Assembly (NCBI GenBank): GCA_016342715.1 | Contig: JAEINW010000015.1 | Location: forward strand, 1 to 48,821 | Reading direction: 5' to 3' | DNA length: 48,821 nucleotides | Source: Salinivirgaceae bacterium | Lineage (GTDB): Bacteria > Bacteroidota > Bacteroidia > Bacteroidales > SZUA-534 | Part shown: positions 1 to 8,560 of the stretch, piece after piece | How the letters are laid out: every line of letters begins with the position of its first letter | Numbering within the stretch: position 1 is the first letter of the stretch | Position numbers and translations under genes: made by a program | The notes under the pieces: generated by a model | What the model saw: only the letters and a program-made list of their open reading frames with translations | Told to the model about the DNA's origin: nothing | Databases searched by the model: none

Positions 1-79
1 GCCATGAACAAATGTCACAAAAAATAAATTGAAATACATAAGTTACCGAAATACAAAGTATTAATCAAAGTTTATACAA

Positions 80-1123
80 ATGAAATATTTATTCATATTT
101 CTACTCAACAGCTTTTTAGGATTTGCATTATTTATTTATATCTTTTTTAGTTTTAATAGTGAATTTCCTTCGATAAGTTTTTATAGTTATCCATATTTAT
201 TTTCAATTATTGTTAGCAACATCATTGGCTTTTCAATTTGGGCAGCAAGTATTGTAATGAATAAATTATGGAATTGGAAACAAATTCCGCTATTAAAAAT
301 TCTTTCGAATCTAACTCTATTTACCTGCATTTCCTGGGTTTTAGCTCAGCTTTTAATACCTTTTTTTATAAACAATTATTTTTTTATAATTGGTAATCCG
401 ATTGCTGAAATTGATTACACAAATATTTTTTTAAAATTTACTATCCTTAGCTTTAATCTCATTCTGGTATATGTATTATCTGATTATCTGATATTCTCAT
501 ATAAAAATTACATTTATCGAAAAATCAAAGTAATTGAAGAGCAAAAAGAACGATCGCAATTACAACTTGAGATGCTTCAAAAACAACTCAGCCCTCATTA
601 TCTTTTCAATAGTTTAAATACCATTTCAAGTTTACTGGAATCATCAGCAAAAATTACGGAAAAATACATACGAAAATTGGTTAACACCTATCAGTATATT
701 TTATCAATTAGCAATAAGGAATTGGTTACGGTGGCTGATGAGCTTAAAATGATAAAGGCTTATCAATTTCAATTGGAAGTGCGTTTTGGTGCAAATATCC
801 ATTGGAAATACCGCATCGACAATAAAGTGCTAAATTATTTATTACCCCCTCTTAGCTTGCAAATTCTTGTTGAAAATGCAGTAAAACACAACATTGCATC
901 CAAAGAAAATCCCTTAAATATTAGCATTTCGTCAAATGACAATTATTTAAAAGTTAAAAATAACATTACTGAGAATTCCGAAAAACCAATATCACACAAA
1001 ATTGGTCTTAAAAACTTAAAGAAAAGATACGCACTCATAGGGAATTACGACGTAAAAACTTTTAGCGATAAAAATTTTGAAGCTCACCTGCCCTTACTGT
1101 CCCACCTAAATTATAAAAAATGA
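80..1123 (+). CDS. LytS-type membrane sensor histidine kinase
   Basis: This is a membrane histidine kinase of the LytS/YehU (His_kinase) class. About four hydrophobic segments fill residues 1-140, followed by a short charged coiled stretch (145-168). The phospho-acceptor motif SPHYLFNSLN puts the histidine at residue 173. The ATPase N-box LVENAVKH has its asparagine near 266, and the G-box motif IGLKNLKKRY lies near 308. The family autophosphorylates and passes phosphate to a LytTR response regulator. Such a regulator lies two genes downstream, and the stop overlaps the next start by four bases (ATGA), so translation is probably coupled. No periplasmic ligand domain is visible, so sensing is likely through the membrane segments; the signal is unknown. 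Confidence 0.9.
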   Translation: MKYLFIFLLNSFLGFALFIYIFFSFNSEFPSISFYSYPYLFSIIVSNIIGFSIWAASIVMNKLWNWKQIPLLKILSNLTLFTCISWVLAQLLIPFFINNYFFIIGNPIAEIDYTNIFLKFTILSFNLILVYVLSDYLIFSYKNYIYRKIKVIEEQKERSQLQLEMLQKQLSPHYLFNSLNTISSLLESSAKITEKYIRKLVNTYQYILSISNKELVTVADELKMIKAYQFQLEVRFGANIHWKYRIDNKVLNYLLPPLSLQILVENAVKHNIASKENPLNISISSNDNYLKVKNNITENSEKPISHKIGLKNLKKRYALIGNYDVKTFSDKNFEAHLPLLSHLNYKK

Positions 1124-2154
1124 ATAAAATAATTATAAATAATTGGGCATTTCGACTATTAACACCCATTGTGTTTGCATTTTTTATATATGTACTCATA
1201 CTTCTTTTTTTTGATAGCGCCCTTCAATTGCTTGATAATTTAATTAGTGTAGAGTATTTTATTTGCCTTTTCCTTTGTTTTATTAATTTTGAATTGTGGC
1301 GAGTTCTAATAAAAATATGTTGCAAGAAACTTTCCGAAAAACCCTTTAAACAAATATTTATTCAATCATTGCTCTCGGTTTCAAGTGGGTTAATTATTAC
1401 TGGATTTTTAGTGTGGTTCTACTTCAAAATAATTGTTGGCTTAATTAGCTTTTCGTCAGAATTAATAATTTTCTGCTCTCTGTTTAGTATTTCAGCTCTA
1501 TTGTATAATATGGTTTATAGCAGTCAGTTTTTATTAAATTATCAGCATAAAGAAATAATCATTCAAGAAGAAAAATTGAAAAAAGAAGCTGTTGACAGAT
1601 GGCAAAGGTTTCAGAATAAAATTAATCCTAATTTACTATATCAAAGCTTAGAAAAAATTATTGGGTATGCGCACACAAATATTGAGAAAGCAGATTTATT
1701 ATTGATGGATTTAACCAATTTATACAGGCAAATTCTTGATAATCAGGAAGAAATTATTTCTATACTTAAAGAGATTGAATTGTTACACAAAATAAAAATA
1801 CTAATTGAAAAAATATACGAAAAACAAGTTTTGATTGTCCTTAATCCCGGCAAATCTGACCTCAATAGACACATTATTCCAGGCTACCTAATATTACAAA
1901 TTCAACAAATAATTAACGAAAATATTGCAAATGCTGCCCAACCATTGAAAATTGAAATATCGGTTTTCAATGAAAATGTAGCAATTAAATTCCACGAAAA
2001 TTTAAAACTTAGTAATCAAAACTCAAATGAACTAAATTTAAACTACGAAACCGAAACCTTATTCTGGTATACAAATAGGACAGTTGAAATAAAAACTAAC
2101 AATACAAATCTTAAGGAAATAATTATTCCACTAATTAATCTTGAAAACTCATGA
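1120..2154 (+). CDS. Degenerate LytS-like kinase homologue (probable pseudokinase)
   Basis: Length and layout match the kinase before it: about four membrane segments (residues 10-135), a short coil, then a His_kinase-like region. At the phospho-acceptor position it reads KINPNLLYQSLEK, so asparagine 171 stands where histidine belongs. An N-box-like IINENIAN remains near 265, but no GLxNxxxRL G-box can be seen in the C-terminus. It overlaps both neighbours by four bases, so the three genes form one unit. I infer a catalytically dead partner that may form a heterodimer with, or tune, the active kinase. A fast-evolving kinase using another acceptor residue is less likely. The frame is open throughout, so it is not a pseudogene in the usual sense. 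Confidence 0.8.
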   Translation: MNKIIINNWAFRLLTPIVFAFFIYVLILLFFDSALQLLDNLISVEYFICLFLCFINFELWRVLIKICCKKLSEKPFKQIFIQSLLSVSSGLIITGFLVWFYFKIIVGLISFSSELIIFCSLFSISALLYNMVYSSQFLLNYQHKEIIIQEEKLKKEAVDRWQRFQNKINPNLLYQSLEKIIGYAHTNIEKADLLLMDLTNLYRQILDNQEEIISILKEIELLHKIKILIEKIYEKQVLIVLNPGKSDLNRHIIPGYLILQIQQIINENIANAAQPLKIEISVFNENVAIKFHENLKLSNQNSNELNLNYETETLFWYTNRTVEIKTNNTNLKEIIIPLINLENS

Positions 2155-2942
2155 TAAACCTACGGATATTAATTATTGAGGACGAAAAACCTGCCGCAGA
2201 TAAATTGGAGCGTCAATTAAAAAAATACAATGACGATTTTATTATAAGCGGCCCCATTGAAAGTGTAGCCGAAGCTGTTAAATTACTTGAACTAAAACAA
2301 AATGAATTTGACTTATTATTTTTGGATATCAGATTGATTGACGGCGAGAGTTTTTCAATTTTTGAAAAAGTAAAAATCAACAAACCAGTTATATTTACAA
2401 CCGCTTACGATAATTATGCGCTGGAAGCCTTTAAGCTAAATAGCATCGATTATATATTAAAACCTTACACTTTCGATAGTATAAAAATTGCCTTGGATAA
2501 GTTTTACTCACTTAGTGAATCGCTTTCAGAATTTTCGCAAAAGCCATCCATTAATATGGAAATGATTCAAAATTTATTGAATGCTAATAAAAAGCAATAT
2601 AAAACCCGCTTTATGGTGAGAAAAGGTGAAAAAATAAAAGCCATTGAAACCGATGATATTAAACTTTTTTATGCCGACGACCGCGACGTGTATTTATTAT
2701 CAACAGATAATCGCAGATATGCTGTCAATCAAAAACTTGAAGAAACTTGCAATCTTGTAGACCCCAAAAAGTTCTTCCGCGTAAACCGCACATTCCTTGT
2801 TCAATACAATGCCATTGAAGAAGTTATTGCCTATTCAAATAGTCGTTTAAAACTCAATGTTAATTTCAAATTTGACAAGGACATAATTGTAAGTCGCGAA
2901 AAAGTGAATGATTTTAAACGCTGGATGGAAGGGGAAGAATAA
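2151..2942 (+). CDS. LytTR-family response regulator
   Basis: The N-terminal receiver domain (residues 4-120) shows the acidic pair in IIEDE, phospho-acceptor Asp59 in LFLDIR, the Thr of FTTAYD and the Lys of YILKPY. A C-terminal LytTR DNA-binding domain (about 150-258) contains the typical FFRVNRTFLVQYNAI segment. The family binds DNA through beta-strands at paired direct repeats. It is the output protein of this operon: its ATG overlaps the stop of the pseudokinase gene. No obvious target repeats could be assigned within the window. Confidence 0.93.
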   Translation: MINLRILIIEDEKPAADKLERQLKKYNDDFIISGPIESVAEAVKLLELKQNEFDLLFLDIRLIDGESFSIFEKVKINKPVIFTTAYDNYALEAFKLNSIDYILKPYTFDSIKIALDKFYSLSESLSEFSQKPSINMEMIQNLLNANKKQYKTRFMVRKGEKIKAIETDDIKLFYADDRDVYLLSTDNRRYAVNQKLEETCNLVDPKKFFRVNRTFLVQYNAIEEVIAYSNSRLKLNVNFKFDKDIIVSREKVNDFKRWMEGEE

Positions 2943-2977
2943 AATAAATAGATATATTTTTAACAAATTAATTATAC

Positions 2978-3520
2978 TTAAATATATAAAACCATATCCA
3001 CATTCCAAACTTCGGTTTGATATCCTCCCACTTTTTTAAAGCCAAATTTTAAGTAAAAGTTCTGTGCTAAAATATTTGTTTCTTGCGTTCCACCTAATAA
3101 AACCATTTGCATTATTCCCTTGTTTTTTATGCGATTAATAAAAAATGGCATTACAGAACTTGCTAATTGAGAACCTTGATGCTTATCGGAAATTGAAGGC
3201 GCAAAATAAACAGTTTCATCATGATTTAATATAATTCCATATTTTTTATAACGCTCGGCTTCGTGTTCTATTTGTCCAAATTCTAAAATAAAATAACCTT
3301 GTATATTATTTTTAAAATCAACTAACACAAACCGTTCTGCTGTATCTGAATTTCTGTGACATAAAAATATTGCATACTTACAATTTAAAGCATGAGGTTG
3401 AAAGCTATTCTTTGTAACATCCGATAAATTTTCAAAATAGCTTCCAAGATTACCTGAATCAGATTCAACTAATTTCCTTAAATAAAATTCCTTTCCAAAT
3501 TTATCTTTAACTAAATTCAT
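2978..3520 (-). CDS. GNAT-family N-acetyltransferase
   Basis: The 180-residue protein has the GNAT fold signature. A beta-strand is followed by an acetyl-CoA pyrophosphate-binding loop (KHQGSQLASSV, a variant of Q/RxxGxG/A) at about residue 113. The C-terminal strand-helix contains NFYLKFGFKKVGGY, typical of motif B. The substrate cannot be told from sequence. It lies 20 bases downstream of the PAS-protein gene on the same strand and is probably co-transcribed. It converges with the LytTR operon, and no terminator hairpin is visible in the 35-base gap. Confidence 0.75.
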   Translation of the reverse strand: MNLVKDKFGKEFYLRKLVESDSGNLGSYFENLSDVTKNSFQPHALNCKYAIFLCHRNSDTAERFVLVDFKNNIQGYFILEFGQIEHEAERYKKYGIILNHDETVYFAPSISDKHQGSQLASSVMPFFINRIKNKGIMQMVLLGGTQETNILAQNFYLKFGFKKVGGYQTEVWNVDMVLYI

Positions 3521-3540
3521 TTTTACTTGAAGTAAAAAAA

Positions 3541-3879
3541 CTATCGCTGGTAATGAGGCATATTATTCGGCAATACAATACTCATTTCAATTACTCCAGC
3601 AACAATTCCATCTTTAAACCACGGCGCTTGATGTATCATTTTTTTTTCGCCATTTTTATCAATAGTATAAGTATTTGACATTCCCGTTTTTATAATTTCT
3701 TGAATTATACTGCGCGACTTTGGATTGTGGCAATTAAATAAACTTTTTCCAACCAAATCTTTTCCACCCCATTTTTCAAAGGTAAGCGCTGCTTTATCAT
3801 TCATGTAAATTATCATTCCCTCTACATCGCAAATAGTTACTGCTGATGCAAATTCTTTATAGTAATCAAATGTATTCAT
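3541..3879 (-). CDS. Stand-alone PAS-domain protein
   Basis: At 112 residues it is essentially one PAS domain with no output domain. The fold is suggested by SAVTICDVEGMIIYMND at the start, the GGKDLVGKSLFNCH helix region, and the closing strands HQAPWFKDGIVAGVIEMS. Such proteins bind a small ligand or another signalling protein. The gene is first in a pair with the GNAT gene. Its partner kinase or enzyme is not evident, and the ligand is unknown. Confidence 0.7.
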   Translation of the reverse strand: MNTFDYYKEFASAVTICDVEGMIIYMNDKAALTFEKWGGKDLVGKSLFNCHNPKSRSIIQEIIKTGMSNTYTIDKNGEKKMIHQAPWFKDGIVAGVIEMSIVLPNNMPHYQR

Positions 3880-3979
3880 GTGCTTATTTTAAATTTTTTG
3901 ATAAATGTAGCTATCAAAATTCAGTATGACAAGTACTAACTAACATAGAATTTTACTTTTAAAGAGCAAACATTATTTT

Positions 3980-3987
3980 TACATTTG
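3980..3987 (+). promoter_or_regulatory. Probable -7 box (TACATTTG) of the C1 peptidase gene
   Basis: The octamer fits the Bacteroidota -7 consensus TAnnTTTG and ends 32 bases before the ATG at 4020. No good TTG-type -33 element is seen at the usual spacing, so this is only a partial promoter match. Confidence 0.45.
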
Positions 3988-4019
3988 CGTTCACTTGAAA
4001 ACTATTTAAATATATAATA

Positions 4020-5411
4020 ATGAGAAAAATATTAACTCTTACACTTATTGTTTTTACTCTGGCCTCATTTGCCCAGAAAGGAAGCATTACGAGTGATCAA
4101 TTAAATCAAATTCGCAAATCGTACGATAAAAACGATGCGGCAACAAAAGCGCTTACCAATGCATTAACTAACAACGACGTAAAAAAAATTGCATTAAACA
4201 GAGAAAATCTGGGCGAAATTAACCACGATTTTAAATATAAAGTTAAGGTTAAAGGCATATCCGATCAAAAAAGCTCAGGTCGTTGCTGGATGTTCACAAG
4301 TATGAATGTTTTGCGCCCAATGGTTATTGATAAATACCAATTAAGCAGTTTTGAATTCTCCCAAAATTATTTGTATTTCTGGGATATTTTTGAAAAAAGC
4401 AACTTGAATTTAGAGGCTCAAATTAAATATTCGGCCAAACCTTTTGACGATAAATATGTGGAATGGTTGTTTAAAAGTCCTGTTGGCGATGGGGGCGTTT
4501 GGAATTCATTCACCAATTTGGCTGATAAATATGGAGTGGTTCCAAAAACTGTTATGCCAGAAACATATTCAAGCGACAACACCCGCGGGATGATAAAAAT
4601 AATTAAAAGAAAGCTTCGCGAAGATGGACTTGAAATTCGTGAAATGCTTGCTAAAAAAGCAAAAACTGATAAAGTTGAAGCACGGAAAATTGAAATGTTG
4701 GGTGAAATTTATAGAATCCTTTCAATGAATTTGGGTGAACCACCTACTGAATTTAGCTATCGCTTTACTGATAAAGATGAAAAATTAGGGGAACTCAAAA
4801 CATACACTCCCAAAAGTTTTATGACCGAAGTTTTAGGTGACATTGATTTCACCGATCAGGTAATGCTTATGAACGATCCAACTCGCGAATATTATAAAAT
4901 GTTTGAGATTGAATACGACAGAAATGTTATGGAAGGTAGGAACTGGATCTATTTAAACTTGCCGAGCGACGAAATAAAAAAGTTTGCCATTGAAAGCATT
5001 AAAAACAATAAAGCAATGTACGCATCTTGCGATGTTGGCAAACAACTAAACAGCGATATCGGATTTAATGATATTGACAATTACGACTTTGAATCGTTGT
5101 ACGGTATGAAATTTAACATGAACAAAGCCCAACGAATTAAAACTTTTGAAAGCGGCTCGTCGCATGGTATGGCATTAATGGCTGTGGATGTTGATGAAAA
5201 TGAAAAAGCTTTAAAATGGCAATTTGAAAATAGCTGGGGAGCAAAAAGTGGTCACAATGGTTATTTAACTTTTACCGACAATTGGTTTAACGAATATATG
5301 TTTAGAGTTGTTGTTCGCAAAGAATTCATTGACGAAAACACCTTAAAATTATTAGATCAAAAACCTATTATGTTACCCCCATGGGATCCTATGTTTAAAG
5401 CAGACGAATAA
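4020..5411 (+). CDS. Secreted C1-family cysteine peptidase (bleomycin hydrolase/aminopeptidase C-like)
   Basis: This 463-residue papain-fold peptidase is of the bleomycin hydrolase/PepC type. A signal peptide ends near residue 18 (LASFAQKG). The active-site cysteine lies in SDQKSSGRCWMF, with the histidine in SSHGMALM and the asparagine in FENSWG; order and spacing fit the C1B family. Cytosolic PepC proteins lack a signal peptide, so this Bacteroidota form acts in the periplasm or outside, trimming peptides. It is a single-gene unit with its own -7 box and a strong terminator directly after the stop. Confidence 0.92.
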   Translation: MRKILTLTLIVFTLASFAQKGSITSDQLNQIRKSYDKNDAATKALTNALTNNDVKKIALNRENLGEINHDFKYKVKVKGISDQKSSGRCWMFTSMNVLRPMVIDKYQLSSFEFSQNYLYFWDIFEKSNLNLEAQIKYSAKPFDDKYVEWLFKSPVGDGGVWNSFTNLADKYGVVPKTVMPETYSSDNTRGMIKIIKRKLREDGLEIREMLAKKAKTDKVEARKIEMLGEIYRILSMNLGEPPTEFSYRFTDKDEKLGELKTYTPKSFMTEVLGDIDFTDQVMLMNDPTREYYKMFEIEYDRNVMEGRNWIYLNLPSDEIKKFAIESIKNNKAMYASCDVGKQLNSDIGFNDIDNYDFESLYGMKFNMNKAQRIKTFESGSSHGMALMAVDVDENEKALKWQFENSWGAKSGHNGYLTFTDNWFNEYMFRVVVRKEFIDENTLKLLDQKPIMLPPWDPMFKADE

Positions 5412-5419
5412 AAATATTT

Positions 5420-5447
5420 GGCTCCATAATTTGGAGCCTTTTTTATT
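5420..5447 (+). terminator. Rho-independent terminator after the C1 peptidase gene
   Basis: A GGCTCC/GGAGCC stem with a seven-base loop is followed by six T and then ATT. It starts nine bases after the stop codon. The end of its T-run touches the -7 box of the next gene. Confidence 0.85.
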
Positions 5448-5454
5448 ACATTTG
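5447..5454 (+). promoter_or_regulatory. Probable -7 box (TACATTTG) of the aminotransferase-asnB operon
   Basis: The box fits TAnnTTTG and lies 19 bases before the ATG at 5474. It sits immediately after the upstream terminator, which is where a new operon promoter would be expected. No clear -33 match is found at 19-21 bases. Confidence 0.5.
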
Positions 5455-5473
5455 TGATCATAATTTTAGAAAA

Positions 5474-6580
5474 ATGCGAATTAAATCAAGTCATACGGTC
5501 AATTCATCCATTCTAGCTATGGGAAATCGCCTGCGCGATGCTATGAAAGAAACTGGAAATGAATATCTTCTATTGAATCGCGGGGTGAATTCAGTAGTAA
5601 ATATCGATTTAAAACCTATAATCGAACAAATTGATTTTAACTCCAACAGCATTCAGGTTTACCCCGGAAGTAATGGAAAATATGAACTCAGAAAAGCAAT
5701 AAATGAAGAGTATTTTGAAAACAAAGCCGATATTAATGATATTATAATTACCGGTGGAGGAATTTCAGGTTTAGATATTGCGGTTCAGAACATTGAAGCA
5801 GACGAAATTATACTACCTAAATTTTTCTGGGGAAGCTATGCCCAACTTTTAAACTTACGCCAGATTAAATATTCAAATTACGAATCATACGAAATATTAA
5901 ATAATCAAGCTAGTGAATTGAATGATAAAGCAGTGATTATTTGCGATCCAGGAAATCCGAAAGGAGATAAATATCCTGATCAAAAATTAATTGAATTAAT
6001 TGAAAAATTGGATAATTCAGGAGCAACAATCATTTTCGACAGTCCATATCGCCGACTTTTTTATGATAGAACTGATAGCTTTTACCAAAAATTATTAGCA
6101 CTTAAAAACGTAATTATTGTTGAAAGTTTTAGCAAATCGCTTGGCTTGAGTGGACAACGAATTGGATTTTTACATACTACCAATAAAAACTTTAATGAAG
6201 AAGCTCTATTACGAATTACCTATGCTACCAATGGTGTAAATAGTTTTTCGCAGGTTTTAATAGCAAAATTACTTTCCACCCCCGAAGGTCAAAAATCTAT
6301 TGCCGAATTTAAAAGCAAAACACTTGTTGATATCAAGAAAAATATTGAATTTTTAAAACACAATAATTTATTAGCTACAGAATTATATGAAGATACTGAT
6401 CCTGTGGGAATTTTTACGATAATTAATAAAGCTCCTGAGGAGCTTTTTAATCACCGAATAGGAAGTGTAGGATTAGACTATTTTGTGGCAAAACCTTTTA
6501 ATGGAATTGAAAAGTTGAGTCGGATTTTAGTATCATATCCACATAAAAAGTTTGTATCTTTCTTCGAATCTTTAAAATAA
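5474..6580 (+). CDS. Class I/II PLP-dependent aminotransferase
   Basis: This 368-residue fold-type I aminotransferase is of the AAT class. Visible features are the N-terminal YPGSNGKYELR segment, DPGNPKG (Asp158, Asn161), IIFDSPYRR (Asp189, Tyr192) and the PLP-binding Lys221 in ESFSKSLGLSGQRIGF, with Arg229. The substrate is not certain. It lies 10 bases before asparagine synthase, which suggests aspartate/asparagine supply or an amino-sugar or aminoacyl decoration step for the polysaccharide cluster that follows. It is the first gene of that run. Confidence 0.85.
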   Translation: MRIKSSHTVNSSILAMGNRLRDAMKETGNEYLLLNRGVNSVVNIDLKPIIEQIDFNSNSIQVYPGSNGKYELRKAINEEYFENKADINDIIITGGGISGLDIAVQNIEADEIILPKFFWGSYAQLLNLRQIKYSNYESYEILNNQASELNDKAVIICDPGNPKGDKYPDQKLIELIEKLDNSGATIIFDSPYRRLFYDRTDSFYQKLLALKNVIIVESFSKSLGLSGQRIGFLHTTNKNFNEEALLRITYATNGVNSFSQVLIAKLLSTPEGQKSIAEFKSKTLVDIKKNIEFLKHNNLLATELYEDTDPVGIFTIINKAPEELFNHRIGSVGLDYFVAKPFNGIEKLSRILVSYPHKKFVSFFESLK

Positions 6581-6590
6581 ACCAACAGGC

Positions 6591-8477
6591 ATGTGCGGAA
6601 TAACGGGTGTTTATGCATTTAATGACAAGGGATTAGACTATTTTTCGAATGTTGAAAAATCAGTTGCTACGCTAAAACTTCGCGGACCCGATAAACAAGC
6701 AATAGTTACAGAGAAAAAAGTTTGCTTGGGGCATGCACGTTTATCAATTATTGATTTAAGCGACGCAGCCTCACAACCTTTTAAAGATATTACCGGCCGA
6801 TATACCATTATTTTTAATGGCGAAATTTACAATTACAAGGAATTACGACAATCACTAGTAAAAAAGGGTCTGCCTCTTAAAACCCAGTCTGACACTGAAG
6901 TTTTACTTTATTTATACATAATTGAAGGCGCAAAATGTTTACAAAAACTAAATGGTTTTTTTGCTTTTGCCATTTACGATAATCGAGAAGATACCCTTTT
7001 CATTGCCCGTGACAGAATGGGTATTAAACCTTTACTTTATTATCGCGACCGCAACAAATTGCTTTTTGCATCGGAAATGAAAGCCTTAATGGCCTTGGGC
7101 ATTTCAAAAAACATTGACGAAATATCATTAAGCCAATACTTTCAACTTAACTATATTCCAACTCCAAATACAATTTTTAAAGATATTTATAAGCTCGAGC
7201 CTGGCCATTATTTGTGGATTGAAAAAAATCAGGTGATTGACGAAAAATATTACAGCATTAATTATAATAGAAGTAACTATTCCGATTTATCGTATGAAAA
7301 AGCACAGGAAAAACTTCGAGAACTCATTCAATCATCGGTTAAATACCGATTAATATCCGATGTTCCTTTAGGTTCGTTTTTAAGCGGAGGCATTGACTCC
7401 TCAGTAATTGTTGCCGAGGCTTCAAAATTAACCGACCAGCTAAACACCTTCTCCATAGGATATAAAGACGAACCATACTTTGATGAAACAAGTTATGCTG
7501 AACTAGTAGCAAAAAAATTCAATACAAATCACACCTCCTTTAAACTCACCAATAACGATTTGTACGAAAATTTGCACAATGTTTTGGATTACATTGATGA
7601 ACCATTTGCTGATTCATCGGCTTTGCCCGTTCACATTTTAAGCATGCATACTAAAAAGCATGCAACTGTAGCTCTTTCGGGCGATGGCGCTGATGAACTT
7701 TTTTCAGGATACAACAAACATAAAGCTCATTTTCATGCCATAAATGGCGGGTTTAATTCCAAACTCATTAAATGCGGTTTGCCTATTTGGCAAATGTTAC
7801 CAAAGTCAAGAAATGGAAAGTTGTCAAATACCATCCGTCAGTTAAAACGATATGCCGAAGGTTTGAACTTAAACCAAAAAGATAGATATTGGCAATGGGC
7901 CACCTTTCAAAGTCAAAAAAATGCAAATAATCTTCTCAAGCACCAACCATCATTGCACGATTTAAAAGTTCGAAAATCTGAAATTTTAAAGCATTTGCTA
8001 CACATTGAAAGTATGAATGACATTTTATATACCGATATGAAACTCGTTTTGGTTGGAGACATGCTTCATAAAGTTGATTCAATGAGCATGGCAAATAGCT
8101 TAGAAGTAAGAACTCCCTTTCTCGATCACAATCTGGTTGATTTCGTCTTTTCATTAAACGACGATTATAAAATAAATGCAAAAATGCGAAAGCGGATTTT
8201 ACAAGATGCCTACAGAAATATATTACCAAAAGAATTATATCAAAGACCTAAACATGGTTTTGAAGTACCATTACTCAAATGGTTTCAAACAGAATTAAAA
8301 GGTGAGTTATTTGATAATTATTTAAATGAAGATTTTATAAGAGAACAAAATATATTTAACCCCAAACAGATAAATTCTATGAAGAAGAATTTATATTCAA
8401 ATAGCTCTGGCGACATCCAATATCAAATGTGGGCAGTATTAGTTTTTCAAAACTGGTGGAAAAAATATATGGTTTAA
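6591..8477 (+). CDS. asnB: Asparagine synthase (glutamine-hydrolysing)
   Basis: The full-length protein has 628 residues. The N-terminal Ntn glutaminase domain begins MCGITGVYAF with nucleophile Cys2, then RGPD and FNGEIYN. The C-terminal synthetase domain carries the pyrophosphate loop SGGIDSS (265-271) and the later LSGDGADELFSGY motif. It makes asparagine from aspartate, glutamine and ATP in the cytosol. AsnB-like proteins are common inside Bacteroidota surface polysaccharide loci, where they may amidate sugars or amino acids. This one is followed by a glycosyltransferase and export genes, so both roles are possible. The ATG at 6591 is required to expose Cys2. Confidence 0.93.
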   Translation: MCGITGVYAFNDKGLDYFSNVEKSVATLKLRGPDKQAIVTEKKVCLGHARLSIIDLSDAASQPFKDITGRYTIIFNGEIYNYKELRQSLVKKGLPLKTQSDTEVLLYLYIIEGAKCLQKLNGFFAFAIYDNREDTLFIARDRMGIKPLLYYRDRNKLLFASEMKALMALGISKNIDEISLSQYFQLNYIPTPNTIFKDIYKLEPGHYLWIEKNQVIDEKYYSINYNRSNYSDLSYEKAQEKLRELIQSSVKYRLISDVPLGSFLSGGIDSSVIVAEASKLTDQLNTFSIGYKDEPYFDETSYAELVAKKFNTNHTSFKLTNNDLYENLHNVLDYIDEPFADSSALPVHILSMHTKKHATVALSGDGADELFSGYNKHKAHFHAINGGFNSKLIKCGLPIWQMLPKSRNGKLSNTIRQLKRYAEGLNLNQKDRYWQWATFQSQKNANNLLKHQPSLHDLKVRKSEILKHLLHIESMNDILYTDMKLVLVGDMLHKVDSMSMANSLEVRTPFLDHNLVDFVFSLNDDYKINAKMRKRILQDAYRNILPKELYQRPKHGFEVPLLKWFQTELKGELFDNYLNEDFIREQNIFNPKQINSMKKNLYSNSSGDIQYQMWAVLVFQNWWKKYMV

Positions 8478-8560
8478 TCAACACAGCCCCCCAGCTTATA
8501 ACAATTAGCAAACTGCGGGTAGAAAAAAACGTATATTTAATAACACAAGAAGCTAAGGGA

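Noticed and set aside
7936-8229. Minus-strand open frame inside asnB, and similar open frames inside other genes
   Set aside because: They lie opposite clear conserved genes and have no family features.
8429-8560. Longer glycosyltransferase start at GTG 8429
   Set aside because: It overlaps asnB by 49 bases and adds residues that do not fit the GT4 start; the ATG at 8561 gives the expected first strand.
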